DNA of 64,000 nt from Paenibacillus sp. CF384 (GCF_900106745.1 NZ_FNNV01000005.1:1-64000); one strand, 5' to 3'; counted from the stretch's first letter, positions 16,627 through 26,618 are shown. Notes: generated by a model from the sequence alone, not told the origin. Made by a program: numbers and translations.

Positions 16627-17310
16627 TTAGAACGCCTTAGCTACTTCACGCGCTTTGCGGATCGACTTATCTATAATCGTCTTCGCTTGGTCAGAAGCCG
16701 AAGCCGTGCCCTCGACAAAGATTCCTTCTAAGTTCGGAACGCCAAGGAATTTCATAATGACATTCAGGTGGCGATGTCCCATTTCGAATGCGGCAAAATC
16801 CGATCCAGGCGACAATACGCTTCCGCTTGCTTGGATATGAACGGCTTTTTTGCTGCTCAATAATCCGACCGGACCTTTACCTTCCACATATTGAAATGTT
16901 TTCCCGGCAACGCAGATGGAATCGATATAGGCCTTCAATACGGGCGGAAACGAAAAATTCCATATCGGATTCACAAAAACATATTTATCGGCTTCCACGA
17001 ATTGATCCACGAGCTCGTTCAAACGCGCGATTTTGGATTGTTCAGCAGAAGATAACGCTTTTCCTTCTCCCGCTTTCTTCCAACCGTTCATGACATCGGC
17101 ATCGATCTCCGGAATGCTCGATTGATAAAGATCAAGGTGAATCACTTCATCGTTAGGATTTTCCTTCTGGTAAGTCTCTATAAAAGCAGCGCCGACAGAC
17201 ATACTATAGGATGACTCTTGGTTTTTGGGATGAGCCGTTATATACAACACTTTCTCTTTTTGGCCATTTCCATTAGATGAGCTGAATATTTTTTTGAGAA
17301 GCTGGATCAC
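16627..17310 (-). CDS. FMN-dependent NADH-azoreductase (AzoR family), N-terminally extended
   Basis: A 227-residue flavodoxin-fold enzyme that reduces azo dyes or quinones with [24 protein letters not shown], seen as YITAHP, is the FMN phosphate-binding start; [19 protein letters not shown] and [16 protein letters not shown] follow the family. It carries about 20 extra basic residues ([15 protein letters not shown]) before the fold compared with its neighbour. The start is a GTG at 17310 behind AAGGAG; the extension may be unused if translation starts elsewhere. It is a tandem paralogue of the gene at 17333, 22 bases away. Confidence 0.85.
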   Translation of the reverse strand: MIQLLKKIFSSSNGNGQKEKVLYITAHPKNQESSYSMSVGAAFIETYQKENPNDEVIHLDLYQSSIPEIDADVMNGWKKAGEGKALSSAEQSKIARLNELVDQFVEADKYVFVNPIWNFSFPPVLKAYIDSICVAGKTFQYVEGKGPVGLLSSKKAVHIQASGSVLSPGSDFAAFEMGHRHLNVIMKFLGVPNLEGIFVEGTASASDQAKTIIDKSIRKAREVAKAF

Positions 17311-17332
17311 TTTACTACGACTCCTTCAATAC

Positions 17333-17971
17333 TTAGAATGTTTTTGCAATGTTCCAAGCTTGTTGAATGGCATTTTCTTTAATTTGACGCGCTTGGTCTG
17401 ACGCTGCTGCCATGCCTTCTACGAAAATGGCTTCAAAGCTAGGAACACCGATGAATTTCATGATCACATCCAAATGACGATGACCGATTTCAAAATCAGC
17501 ATAAGCGGAGCCTGGGGACAATACGCTGCCACTTGCTTGAATGTGAAGGGCTTTTTTGTTGCCCAGAAGACCGACAGGACCTTTATCCGTATATTTAAAT
17601 GTTTTTCCTGCAACGCAAATCGAGTCAATATAGGCTTTCATGACCGGAGGGTAGGAGAAGTTCCAAGTCGGGTTAACGAAGACATATTTATCGGCTTCTA
17701 CGAATTGATTCACAAGCTCGCCAAGTCGAGCGACTTTCGCTTGTTCCTCGCTTGTTAATTGATCGAATGCCGTACCTGCTCCTAATTTCTCCCATGCGCT
17801 AAATACATCAGCATCGATGCGCGGGATATCCATCTTGAACAAATCGAGATGTACGATCTCGTCGTTAGGATTTGCAGCTCTATAAGCCTCAAGAAATTGT
17901 TTGCCAACCGCCAAGCTATATGAAGCTTCGGTTTCATTCGGGTGTGCAGTGATATACAGAACAGTAGACAT
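17333..17971 (-). CDS. azoR: FMN-dependent NADH-azoreductase (AzoR family)
   Basis: A 212-residue standard-length azoreductase. [38 protein letters not shown] (pieces FVNPTWN and PPVMKAYID) and [19 protein letters not shown] are diagnostic. It is transcribed first, ahead of the paralogue at 16627. A perfect inverted repeat at 18024-18053 in its upstream region is a likely operator, in keeping with electrophile-inducible control of such genes in Bacillus. Confidence 0.92.
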   Translation of the reverse strand: MSTVLYITAHPNETEASYSLAVGKQFLEAYRAANPNDEIVHLDLFKMDIPRIDADVFSAWEKLGAGTAFDQLTSEEQAKVARLGELVNQFVEADKYVFVNPTWNFSYPPVMKAYIDSICVAGKTFKYTDKGPVGLLGNKKALHIQASGSVLSPGSAYADFEIGHRHLDVIMKFIGVPSFEAIFVEGMAAASDQARQIKENAIQQAWNIAKTF

Positions 17972-18023
17972 AATATTAATCCTTCTTTCGTTTTTTTATT
18001 CGGATTTTATCCGTTTACGATTA

Positions 18024-18053
18024 TTAACAAAGTGCGTATTGCTGCTTTGTTAA
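18024..18053. promoter_or_regulatory. Operator candidate upstream of azoR genes
   Basis: TTAACAAAG (18024-18032) and CTTTGTTAA (18045-18053) are perfect 9-bp arms with a 12-base spacer. A second short palindrome CGGATtttATCCG is at 18001-18013. Both lie in the 274-base non-coding gap upstream of azoR. I saw no other gene in that gap. Confidence 0.55.
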
Positions 18054-18171
18054 GCTTCTTACTTTTTGTATGTTACTATAGATAAATATTAGTCGTCAAT
18101 GATATTTTCTTCCAGCTCTCTCAATTGTCGTATCCTCGCAATTTCGATCAAATCACCTATAATTGAAACGC

Positions 18172-18203
18172 AAAAAAACGGATTAGCTATTTGCCATCCG
18201 TTT
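18172..18203 (-). terminator. Terminator of the nitrate assimilation operon
   Basis: On the minus strand AAACGGAT/ATCCGTTT arms (18196-18203 and 18176-18183) are followed by a run of T (18172-18178). It lies about 45 bases beyond the nitrate reductase stop. Confidence 0.8.
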
Positions 18204-18245
18204 CATGGTTCATTTTGTTGCAACAACTTCTAATAATAAGGGCAA

Positions 18246-20378
18246 TCAAAGCGGCTCGATCGTCACCGCGCATACTTTGAAGCCAGGCATCCGACATGTG
18301 GGATCGAGTGCCTGATTGGTGATCTTATTCACGTTTTGGGAGTCGCCCCAATGCATCGGTACGAATACGGTGTCCTGCCGGATGTCTGTCGTCACCTTAC
18401 TGCGAACGACGATGCTGCCGCGGCGCGAAGTTATCCGCACGAGCTCGCCATCCGAGATCCGGTAAGCCTTAGCCGTCTTCGGATGCAGCTCTACGAACGA
18501 TTCCACATCACGGGCTGCCAAGGAGTGACTGCGGCGCGTCTGTACGCCGGTCAAATACTGCGACAGCACGCGGCCTGTCGTCAGATAGAGCGGGTAGGTC
18601 TCATCCGTCAGCTCGGCCGGCATATGATTGTCGACCGGAACAAGCTCCGCTTTGCCATCTGCATGGGCGAATTGCCGCTCGAACATCCGCCCGGTATTCG
18701 CCTCGCCCGGGGACGGACATGGCCAGTAGACCCCTTCCTCAGAGCGAAGCCGCTCATACGTAATCCCGTAGTAATCGGCGATGCCGCCTTGGCTTGCTAC
18801 TCGTAGTTCTTCAAAGATAGCTTCGGCACAGTCAAATTCAAAATACTGCCCGCGGCCCAACCTACTTGCGACATCGCACAGAATTCGCCAATCGTCACGC
18901 GACTCGCCGAGCGCCGGACGACTCGCTTCACGCAGCAGCACACGTCCTTCTAAATTCGTCATCGTCCCGGTATTCTCCATATAGGAAGTGACCGGAATGA
19001 CGAGGTCAGCCAGACGAGCCGTCTCTGACATGAACATATCTGCAACTACGAGGAAATCGAGCTTGCGCAGCCCTTCTTCGACAAAATTGGCGTTCGGATT
19101 CGATACGATCGGGTTTGAACCCATCACGAACATGCCCCGAATCTCCTGCGCATGCACCTTCTCCATCATCTCATACGCGGATACACCTTTCCCAGGCAGC
19201 TCCTCCGGCTCAATATTCCATACGTTCGCGATATACGCACGGTCGACTGGGTTCTCTATCAGTCGGTAGCCCGGCAGTTGGTCGGCCTTCTGCCCGTGCT
19301 CGCGTCCGCCTTGCCCGTTGCCCTGACCGGTCACCGCACCATACCCGGAGCCAGGTTTACCGATCTTGCCGGTCATTAGCACCATATTGAGGAAGCTGCG
19401 CACGGCCATGTAACCATCCGTCTGTTGTTCGACACCGCGTGCCGTGAATACCATTGCGGTACTCGACTTACCGTACGCGATTGCAGCCTTGCGGATATTT
19501 GCAACCGATACCCCTGTCAGCTGCGCAATCTCATCCAAATCTAGCGCATCAAGGTGTGCCTTCAGTTCCGAGTAGCCTTTCGTCCGCCCCTGCACGAACG
19601 CTTCATCCAGCAGCCCTTCCTCAAGCAGCACCTTCTGTAACCCGTTCGCGAGCGCGGCATCCATGCCCGGCTTCACCTTCAGATGCAGATCGGAGACCCG
19701 AGTCGTTCCCGTCTCGCGTGGATCGATCGCGATAATGAAGGCACCGTTCTCTTTCGCTCTTGTAAAATAAGGCATGAGCGTCGGCTGACACTCCGCGATG
19801 TTCGTTCCGGCGAGAATGATGCATTTTGCCAGAGGAATATCGGACAGCGGATTGGTCAGCCCCCGATCGATGCCGAACGTCTTGTTGCCGGCCGATGCAG
19901 CCGCAGACATGCAGAACCGTCCATTATAATCGATATATTTGCTCCGCAGCGCAACACGTGCGAACTTGCCGAGCAAATAAGCCGATTCATTCGTCAGCGA
20001 CCCGCCGCCATACACGCCGACCGAATCGCGGCCGAATTGCTCCTGCAGCGCGGCGAACCGCTGGCCGATGATCTCAAGCGCATGATCCCAGGAGATCGGA
20101 ACGAAGTGCTCTCCTTCTCTGCGCATCGGCACTGTCAACCGTTCCCGGTGAAGTGAATGCTGATAAGCATTCATCCCTTTAATGCAGAGCCGCCCTTCGG
20201 AAGCCTTGTTCATCTTCGGCTCCACGGTATAGACCGGTCTGACGGCTCCCGGCTCCCAACGCTCCGTCACCAACGCCTTGCACTGAACGCTGCAGAACGG
20301 GCATTGTGTATCCATTACTTTTATGACAGGAGCCGCGCCAATTACCTGATCCTGCTGCTGCATCATTTTCATTGCCAT
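18246..20378 (-). CDS. nasC: Assimilatory nitrate reductase catalytic subunit
   Basis: A molybdopterin oxidoreductase of about 710 residues that reduces nitrate to nitrite in the cytoplasm. C26, C29, C33 and C65 (CPFCSVQC then RLCIKG) bind an N-terminal [4Fe-4S] cluster. Next come the molybdopterin domain (VGVYGGGSLTNESAYLLGKF region, GVEQQTDGYMAVR) and a C-terminal dinucleotide-binding domain (LYLTTGRVLSQYLTG, VFVPMHW). There is no Tat signal, as expected for an assimilatory enzyme. The second ATG at 20372 is better spaced from GGGGG than the first. It is the last gene of the nas run and receives electrons from the product of the gene at 20415. Confidence 0.92.
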   Translation of the reverse strand: MAMKMMQQQDQVIGAAPVIKVMDTQCPFCSVQCKALVTERWEPGAVRPVYTVEPKMNKASEGRLCIKGMNAYQHSLHRERLTVPMRREGEHFVPISWDHALEIIGQRFAALQEQFGRDSVGVYGGGSLTNESAYLLGKFARVALRSKYIDYNGRFCMSAAASAGNKTFGIDRGLTNPLSDIPLAKCIILAGTNIAECQPTLMPYFTRAKENGAFIIAIDPRETGTTRVSDLHLKVKPGMDAALANGLQKVLLEEGLLDEAFVQGRTKGYSELKAHLDALDLDEIAQLTGVSVANIRKAAIAYGKSSTAMVFTARGVEQQTDGYMAVRSFLNMVLMTGKIGKPGSGYGAVTGQGNGQGGREHGQKADQLPGYRLIENPVDRAYIANVWNIEPEELPGKGVSAYEMMEKVHAQEIRGMFVMGSNPIVSNPNANFVEEGLRKLDFLVVADMFMSETARLADLVIPVTSYMENTGTMTNLEGRVLLREASRPALGESRDDWRILCDVASRLGRGQYFEFDCAEAIFEELRVASQGGIADYYGITYERLRSEEGVYWPCPSPGEANTGRMFERQFAHADGKAELVPVDNHMPAELTDETYPLYLTTGRVLSQYLTGVQTRRSHSLAARDVESFVELHPKTAKAYRISDGELVRITSRRGSIVVRSKVTTDIRQDTVFVPMHWGDSQNVNKITNQALDPTCRMPGFKVCAVTIEPL

Positions 20379-20414
20379 TTCCCCCGATCAATAGGCGGCT
20401 GCCGATTATTAATG

Positions 20415-22805
20415 TTAGATTGATCCGCTTAACACTTCAGCTACAGGGATCACATGTTGAGCGGCAGGTACATTCGCCAGCAGATGATCCCGATAATCGC
20501 CATTGAAAAGTCCTTCACGGAGCGGAATAAGGCCTAACCGATCCATCCACTGCCATGCATATTCGCCATACTCCGCCTCTTCGCGGTACCATAGGGCGAA
20601 AGCGGCCGCGATGTCGATTGCCGCTTCATCACTGCAGCATACGCCTATCAGCTGCGGCGTCCGCAGCTCCTTGATCCGGCTGCCGCCGGCGTAGATCTCC
20701 CAGCCTGCCGGCGTGCCAACAATTCCGAGGTCGGCGGTCAGCGTACCTGCGCGATGCATCGGACTGCCGGACACCGCAGCTGAGAATTCAGCCGGAAAGG
20801 CAAGACCTTCGAGCATCCATTCCAGCCTTGCGCCCATCTCCACCGAATCGCGCCAGACCCTCGAATCATACTTCGGAACTGCACCGGTAAGGACTGTTCC
20901 AAGCGCATTGCCATAACGCGATGCTGCCAGCGGCATAGCCAGCGCAGCACCGACGGCGGCAACCTGCTCCACCGCAATTCCCTGCAAATCCAGGCCGCCC
21001 GTGCTCGTCAGCTTCACATGCGGGATGCTGAAACGTTCCACGACTTCGGCAATGCGCCGCAGCTGATCTGCATTCGTAAGTCCGCCATACATGCGCGGCA
21101 TGATCGAATAGGTGCCGTCAGCTAGTCGCGAGAACGCAAGGCTTCCGTCTTTATGCGCCGCATCAGTACCAGAAGAATTCTCAGACTTCATCTTTCGCGA
21201 GAAAGCATGAACTCCCAGATAATACGCTAGAGCTGCGTGACATACGCCGCAGCCGTTCTCCGTTTGCCAGCCGAGTGAACATCTTACTCCAGCCGCATCC
21301 ATCTCGCTGCTACTGGCAATCGCCTCGCGAAGTTCGCTGTGGCTCAGATGGGTACAGCCGCATACCGTTACCTTCGGCGGCTCAGGCTGTTCCTCGTTCG
21401 CAAGCGTATACTCCAGAATCGAGCATACGAGCGGCTTGCAGCCGCCGCATGAGCTGGAAGCTTTCGTGTAGCTGCGCACTTGCTCGAATGTCTCCAGACC
21501 GTTCTCGCGGATTGCCGATACGATTGCGCCTTTACTTACGCCATTGCAGGAACAAACGGTATCGTTGCCCGACATGGCGGCGATCGCTGCCATATCCGCT
21601 CCGCCACCGCCCGAGCCTTGCTCCGCATCCTGTTCCAATATGGCCGCATCCGAATGCTGCTTAATATAACCGAGCAGTTTACCGCCTTCTGAGCTGTCCC
21701 CGAACAAGACAGCGCCGACGACTTTGCTGTCTTTAACGAAAATCCGCTTGTACGTGCCTTTAATTCCATTGGACAATTTATAAGATGCATCTGTTGCGCT
21801 GTCTCGGATCTCGCCGGCCGAGAAAACATCTACGCCCGATACTTTCAGATGGGAAGCGAGAATCGAGCCCTCGTACCCTTCTGTCTGCATCCCGCAGATG
21901 TGCTTGGCAAGCACTTTCCCCTGCTCATATAGGGGAGATACCATGCCGTAAACCATGCCGCGATGCTCTGCGCACTCCCCAACCGCATACACATCCTTGA
22001 TACTCGTCTGCATAGTATCGTTGACGAGAATCGCCCTATCAATCTCAAGTCCGGCTTCTGCGGCTAGTCTGACGTTCGGGCGAACGCCGACTGCGATAAC
22101 GACCAGATCCACGCTTATCGTCGTACCGTCCTTGAACAGCAGTCCTTCGACCCGTTTCTTGCCGAGAATCTTCTCCGTCTGCTTGGTCAGCAGGAAATTC
22201 ATCCCCTGCTTCTCGAGCTCCCTGCGCAGCATGCTAGACGCTTCGCGGTCCAGCTGACGCTCCATCAAATACTCGTTAATGTGGATGACGTCGACCTGCA
22301 TGCCAAGATTGAGCAAGCCGCGCGCCGCCTCCAATCCGAGCAAGCCGCCACCGATTACGGCAGCGCGGCGATACGTTTTGGAAGCCTCAAGCATGGTGTT
22401 GCAGTCTTTAATATCCCGAAATGCGGTAACGCCGGGCAAGTTGGCGCCGGGTAACGGAAGCATGAACGGCAGGGAACCCGTGGCGAATAGAAGTTTATCG
22501 TACGGGGCGACTACTCCGCTGCTGCTGATCACCTGCTTGCGCTCGGTATCGACGCGGACAACGGGATCGCCGGCATGCAGCGTAATGCCGTTGTCTTTAT
22601 ACCACTGCCAATCGTTGATCGTTATGTCAGCCAGCTTCGTATCTCCCTGCAGGACTTTCGACAACATAATCCGGTTGTAGTTCGGATGCGGCTCACTGCC
22701 GAAGATCGTCACCGAGAATTCGTCCGGTTCCAGCCTCAGGATCTCCTCGACACATCGAACACCAGCCATACCGTTACCTATAACAATGAGCTTCGTTTTC
22801 TTCAT
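20415..22805 (-). CDS. nasB: Nitrate reductase electron-transfer subunit (NasB-like) with a dead NirB-type siroheme domain
   Basis: A protein of about 796 residues laid out like NirB. It has an FAD/NAD(P) oxidoreductase (LIVIGNGMAGVRCVEE; second nucleotide motif AAVIGGGLLGLEAARG), then two [2Fe-2S] BFD-like domains (CSCNGVSKGAIV...CGGCKPLVC and VCGCTH...CGVCHAAL), then a nitrite/sulfite reductase half-domain. The Cys ligands of the siroheme-[4Fe-4S] centre are gone: the CxxxC position reads SGSPMHRAG, and no CxxxxxC precedes it. So it should pass electrons from NAD(P)H to the catalytic subunit rather than reduce nitrite. Start ATG 22805 follows GGAGGGG. Symbol by analogy with B. subtilis. Confidence 0.82.
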   Translation of the reverse strand: MKKTKLIVIGNGMAGVRCVEEILRLEPDEFSVTIFGSEPHPNYNRIMLSKVLQGDTKLADITINDWQWYKDNGITLHAGDPVVRVDTERKQVISSSGVVAPYDKLLFATGSLPFMLPLPGANLPGVTAFRDIKDCNTMLEASKTYRRAAVIGGGLLGLEAARGLLNLGMQVDVIHINEYLMERQLDREASSMLRRELEKQGMNFLLTKQTEKILGKKRVEGLLFKDGTTISVDLVVIAVGVRPNVRLAAEAGLEIDRAILVNDTMQTSIKDVYAVGECAEHRGMVYGMVSPLYEQGKVLAKHICGMQTEGYEGSILASHLKVSGVDVFSAGEIRDSATDASYKLSNGIKGTYKRIFVKDSKVVGAVLFGDSSEGGKLLGYIKQHSDAAILEQDAEQGSGGGGADMAAIAAMSGNDTVCSCNGVSKGAIVSAIRENGLETFEQVRSYTKASSSCGGCKPLVCSILEYTLANEEQPEPPKVTVCGCTHLSHSELREAIASSSEMDAAGVRCSLGWQTENGCGVCHAALAYYLGVHAFSRKMKSENSSGTDAAHKDGSLAFSRLADGTYSIMPRMYGGLTNADQLRRIAEVVERFSIPHVKLTSTGGLDLQGIAVEQVAAVGAALAMPLAASRYGNALGTVLTGAVPKYDSRVWRDSVEMGARLEWMLEGLAFPAEFSAAVSGSPMHRAGTLTADLGIVGTPAGWEIYAGGSRIKELRTPQLIGVCCSDEAAIDIAAAFALWYREEAEYGEYAWQWMDRLGLIPLREGLFNGDYRDHLLANVPAAQHVIPVAEVLSGSI

Positions 22806-22872
22806 TACCGTTCCCCTCCACAATCCAGACCAAATCGCGGCATACCTCTCTCTCTTTCAGAAGCGCAGAGCG

Positions 22873-24057
22873 CTATACCGCGTGAGTCGCCTCTTTCTCT
22901 ATGGCAGGGCGTATGGTCCACGCATTGAATCCAAAACATACAGCCGTAAAAACCAACAACAAGACGAAACCATTTACGTACGACCCGCTTGCGTCGTGAA
23001 TGAATCCGAGCAGCATCGGCGGGAAGAAGCCGCCAAGTCCGCCTGCGGCGCCAACGATGCCGGTTACGGCACCCGTATCTTGCGGCGAAACCTCCGGTAC
23101 CATTTTGAACACGGCACCATTACCGATGCCGAGGAACATTGCGCCGATCAGACAGCCTGCCGTGAACAGCGGGAGCCGATCCAGCGATAATGTCATGATG
23201 AATGCGGCAATCGCGAAGCCGCTGAACACGACGGCCAGCACGCGGCGCGAGCCGATACGGTCCGCCCATAAGCCGCCAAGCGGACGGATGAGTGTCGCTA
23301 GCAGGACGAACAACGCCGTCCGAAAGCCCGCCTCCGTCGCCGAAAGCACGAATTGTTCTTTCAGAAGCGTCGGCAGGTACACACTGAATGCAACGAATCC
23401 GCCGAATGTCAGGAAGTAAAATAAAGAGAGCAGCCAAGTCGATCTCTTGCGGAGCACCGCCATCGACTGCTTGAATGTTTTGACCGATGCCGGTTTAGGC
23501 AGATCTTTCCCCAGCAGCCAAAAGCCGATTGCCACCGCGCCGATCATAATCGCCAGACTGCGGAAGGTCGCGCTCATTCCCATCTGCGCATGCAGGAGCG
23601 GAACGCCATAGCTTGCCGCCGCCACGCCGAGATTTCCAAGCCCAGCAAGGCCAAGCACAAGACCTTGTTTCCGGGGAGGAAACCACCGGGATACATAGGT
23701 CAGCGAGATTGCAAAGGTCGAGCCGCCCATACCTAGGAACAGCGCGCAGAGCAGCAGGACCGAATAAGATGAAGCGAAGCTGGCTGCCAAGAGCGGCACG
23801 ATCAAGAACAGCATCGTTGCCGAGAATACGCGCCTTCCGCCGTAGCGGTCAGCGTAGATGCCCATCGGAATGCGCATCACGGAACCGAGGAGCACCGGAG
23901 CTGCGATCAGCACGCTCGTCTGGAAACCGGTCAGCTGATACAGCTCCTTGAACTTGACAGCAAGCGGAGAAAACAGATTCCATATAATGAAGGACGCCGC
24001 CATGGCGATCGTCGATAACAGTAACGCCTGAATCGGTCTGTTCTTAGGCACGCACAT
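22873..24057 (-). CDS. narK: Nitrate/nitrite MFS transporter (NarK/NasA family)
   Basis: A 394-residue, 12-helix major facilitator of the nitrate-nitrite porter family. It shows MRIPMGIYADRYGGRRV (loop 2-3 motif), GMGGSTFAISLTYVSRWFPPRKQG (piece SRWFPPRKQG) followed by LVLGLAGLGNLG, and the second nitrate signature GIVGAAGGLGGFFPP. Placed between nitrite and nitrate reductase genes on the same strand, it most likely imports nitrate for assimilation. The gap to the upstream nirB-type gene is 24 bases. Confidence 0.92.
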   Translation of the reverse strand: MCVPKNRPIQALLLSTIAMAASFIIWNLFSPLAVKFKELYQLTGFQTSVLIAAPVLLGSVMRIPMGIYADRYGGRRVFSATMLFLIVPLLAASFASSYSVLLLCALFLGMGGSTFAISLTYVSRWFPPRKQGLVLGLAGLGNLGVAAASYGVPLLHAQMGMSATFRSLAIMIGAVAIGFWLLGKDLPKPASVKTFKQSMAVLRKRSTWLLSLFYFLTFGGFVAFSVYLPTLLKEQFVLSATEAGFRTALFVLLATLIRPLGGLWADRIGSRRVLAVVFSGFAIAAFIMTLSLDRLPLFTAGCLIGAMFLGIGNGAVFKMVPEVSPQDTGAVTGIVGAAGGLGGFFPPMLLGFIHDASGSYVNGFVLLLVFTAVCFGFNAWTIRPAIEKEATHAV

Positions 24058-24081
24058 GGCTCCCCCTTCTTCCTGCCCATC

Positions 24082-26514
24082 CTATCGTGCGGACACCGAT
24101 ATTTCATTGCTCATAGGCGAAAACGTCCTCTTCAGTTCATCCTGCTCGATAATTTCCTTCCATGGATCCTTCGTCAGGCTGAGCGAGTGTTCGACGCGCG
24201 ATATTAATGCCAGACGATCTTCCTCTTTCTGGAGTGCATTCTTCACGGTATCGAGTCCGATACGTTCCAGCCATTCGCTGGTCCGTTCATTGTATTTGCC
24301 CGTCTCGCGGTAATATTGGATGAAAGCGCCGCACCATTCCATGACCTCGTCCTCCGTCTTCACTTTGGTCAACAGATCGCTGCCGCGCAGCTTCGTTCCG
24401 CCGTTACCGGAAATATGCAGCTCCCAGCCGCCATCGATCGCGACGACGCCGAAGTCTTTGATCGTCGCTTCCGCACAGTTGCGCGGACAGCCCGAAACGG
24501 CCATTTTGAACTTTGCCGGCGTTGCCAAACGCTCGAACTTCTTCTCCATCTTAATGCCCATGCCCATCGCATCCTGCGTGCCGAAGCGGCAGAAGGTTTC
24601 CCCGACGCAAGTCTTAACCGTGCGCAGCGTCTTGCCGTATGCATAACCCGAAGGCATATCGAGATCGGCCCACATCTTCGGCAAGTCTTCCTTCTTCACG
24701 CCAAGCAAATCTATCCGTTGTCCGCCTGTCATCTTCACAAGCGGCACTTCATATTTAAGCGCAACGTTAGCGATCTTCTGCAGATCCTCCGGCGTCGTCA
24801 CGCCGCCATACATCCGAGGCACGACTGAATACGTGCCGTCTTTTTGAATATTGGCGTGATTGCGTTCGTTAACGAAACGGGACTCGCGCTCGTCTTCATG
24901 CTCATCCGGCCACAGCATGCCCAAGTAATAATTGAGCGCAGGGCGGCATTTCGAGCAGCCTTCCGTATTCGACCAATCGAGGACGTTCATCACTTCCTTC
25001 GACGTCGTCAGATGCATATTCTTGATCGCTTCGACCACTTCGTCGCGGCCAAGCGTCGTACAACCGCAAATCCCTTCCTTCACCGTCTTCACGCCGTCCG
25101 CGCCAAGCACGTACGTCAGAACATCTCCCACGAGAGGTTTACAGCCGCCGCAGGAGCCGCCCGCTTTGGTGCACGCTTTAATTTCGTTAATGCTGCTGCA
25201 GCCTTTCTCGTTGACGGCGTTCACGATTGCACCTTTGGACACCCCGTTGCAGCCGCAGACGATCTCGTCGTCCGGCATCCCTGCCACCAGAGCTGCGCCG
25301 GATTTCTGAGCGCCGCCGCCTGATGCGCCGAGCAGCACTTCTTTCTCGCGTCCCGTAACGTCTTCACCGGTACGGATCATTTTGAACAGACTCGAGCTGT
25401 CCGAGATATCGCCGAACAAGACGGCACCGATTACTTTGCCTTCACTAATGAGGACCTTCTTGTAAACTCCGCCAAAATCATCCTGCACGCGTACCGAACG
25501 AGTTCCCGGCCGATCGTTGTATACGCCGGCTGAGAATACGTCAACGCCCGATACTTTCAGCTTCGTCGAGACGACCGAGCCGTGATAACCATCCGTCTCA
25601 AGACCTGCCAGCTGCTTCGCGATAACCGCACCTTGCTCGTACAGCGGTGCGACAAGGCCGTAACCCACTCCACGGTGTTCGACACATTCGCCGACCGCAT
25701 ATACATTCGGGAGACTCGTCTCCAGGAAGTCATTAACGACGATCCCTTGGTTGATTGTAATGCCTGCTTGACGAGCCAGATCAACATTAGGCCGAATTCC
25801 GACGGCCATGACGATCAGATCCGTCTCTTCTTCCGTACCATCCGTGAATCTCAGTCCCGATACGCGCTTCTTTCCGTAAATACGTTCCGTATTCTTGCTA
25901 AGCAAGAACTTCATGCCCTGCTGCTCCAACTCGCTGCGCAGCATCGTCGATGCCGTTTGATCCAGCTGGCGCTCCATGATGTAAGGGTGCTTGTGCACGA
26001 CCGTCACTTCCATGTTCAGGTTAAGCAGCCCGCGCGCCGCTTCCAGTCCGAGCAACCCCCCGCCGATAACAACCGCTTTGCGGTATGTCTTCGCCGTCTC
26101 CATCATCGTCTCGCAGTCTTTGATATCCCGGAAAGCGATAACGCCCGGTTTGTCAGCGCCCGGAACGGGGAGGATGAACGCGCTGGAGCCCGTCGCAATG
26201 ATCAGCTCGTCGTATGGAAGCTTAAGACCGTTATCTATGCCGATCTGTTTACGTTCGGAATCGATTGAAGTCACCGTCCGCCCCGTGTGCAGCGTAATAT
26301 GGTTTTCTTCATACCAGGACCATTCGTTAATGACGATATCCTTCATATCTGCGTCCCCTGCCAGAACGGAGGACAGCAGGATCCGGTTATAGTTAGGGTG
26401 CGGCTCACTGCCGATGATCGTAATGTCATAAAGGTTCGGGGCCAGCTTCAACAATTGTTCGATGCAATTCACACCGGCCATTCCGTTTCCTACCAAAACA
26501 AGTTTCTTCTTCAT
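24082..26514 (-). CDS. nirB: NAD(P)H nitrite reductase large subunit
   Basis: A siroheme enzyme of about 810 residues that reduces nitrite to ammonium. It has an FAD/NAD(P) domain (LVLVGNGMAGVNCIEQ, VVIGGGLLGLEAARG), two [2Fe-2S] BFD-like domains (CGCNGVSKGAIV...CGGCKPLVG and GICGCTTLG...CSKCRPALN), and an intact siroheme-[4Fe-4S] site: CVGETFC (CxxxxxC) and GCPRNC (CxxxC). ATG 26514 is chosen because GGAGTGG precedes it; the frame is open to 26577 without a ribosome site. It is the first gene of the nas run, below a TnrA/GlnR-like box. The small NirD-type subunit gene is not adjacent. It is equivalent to NasD of B. subtilis. Confidence 0.93.
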   Translation of the reverse strand: MKKKLVLVGNGMAGVNCIEQLLKLAPNLYDITIIGSEPHPNYNRILLSSVLAGDADMKDIVINEWSWYEENHITLHTGRTVTSIDSERKQIGIDNGLKLPYDELIIATGSSAFILPVPGADKPGVIAFRDIKDCETMMETAKTYRKAVVIGGGLLGLEAARGLLNLNMEVTVVHKHPYIMERQLDQTASTMLRSELEQQGMKFLLSKNTERIYGKKRVSGLRFTDGTEEETDLIVMAVGIRPNVDLARQAGITINQGIVVNDFLETSLPNVYAVGECVEHRGVGYGLVAPLYEQGAVIAKQLAGLETDGYHGSVVSTKLKVSGVDVFSAGVYNDRPGTRSVRVQDDFGGVYKKVLISEGKVIGAVLFGDISDSSSLFKMIRTGEDVTGREKEVLLGASGGGAQKSGAALVAGMPDDEIVCGCNGVSKGAIVNAVNEKGCSSINEIKACTKAGGSCGGCKPLVGDVLTYVLGADGVKTVKEGICGCTTLGRDEVVEAIKNMHLTTSKEVMNVLDWSNTEGCSKCRPALNYYLGMLWPDEHEDERESRFVNERNHANIQKDGTYSVVPRMYGGVTTPEDLQKIANVALKYEVPLVKMTGGQRIDLLGVKKEDLPKMWADLDMPSGYAYGKTLRTVKTCVGETFCRFGTQDAMGMGIKMEKKFERLATPAKFKMAVSGCPRNCAEATIKDFGVVAIDGGWELHISGNGGTKLRGSDLLTKVKTEDEVMEWCGAFIQYYRETGKYNERTSEWLERIGLDTVKNALQKEEDRLALISRVEHSLSLTKDPWKEIIEQDELKRTFSPMSNEISVSAR

Positions 26515-26601
26515 GAACACCCACTCCAATCTGTATCTAACATGTTGATGTAAGGTTTTTGCTGACAACTTCATCACGAACTAAAGCAATTCAAATTTAT
26601 G

Positions 26602-26618
26602 TGTTATATTTCATGACA
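26602..26618. promoter_or_regulatory. TnrA/GlnR-type nitrogen control box
   Basis: TGTTATATTTCATGACA matches the 17-bp TGTNA-N7-TNACA consensus at every fixed position. It is centred about 95 bases upstream of the nitrite reductase start. In Bacilli such boxes bind TnrA or GlnR under nitrogen limitation. The rest of the 395-base gap (26515-26909) holds no gene that I can see. Confidence 0.75.
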
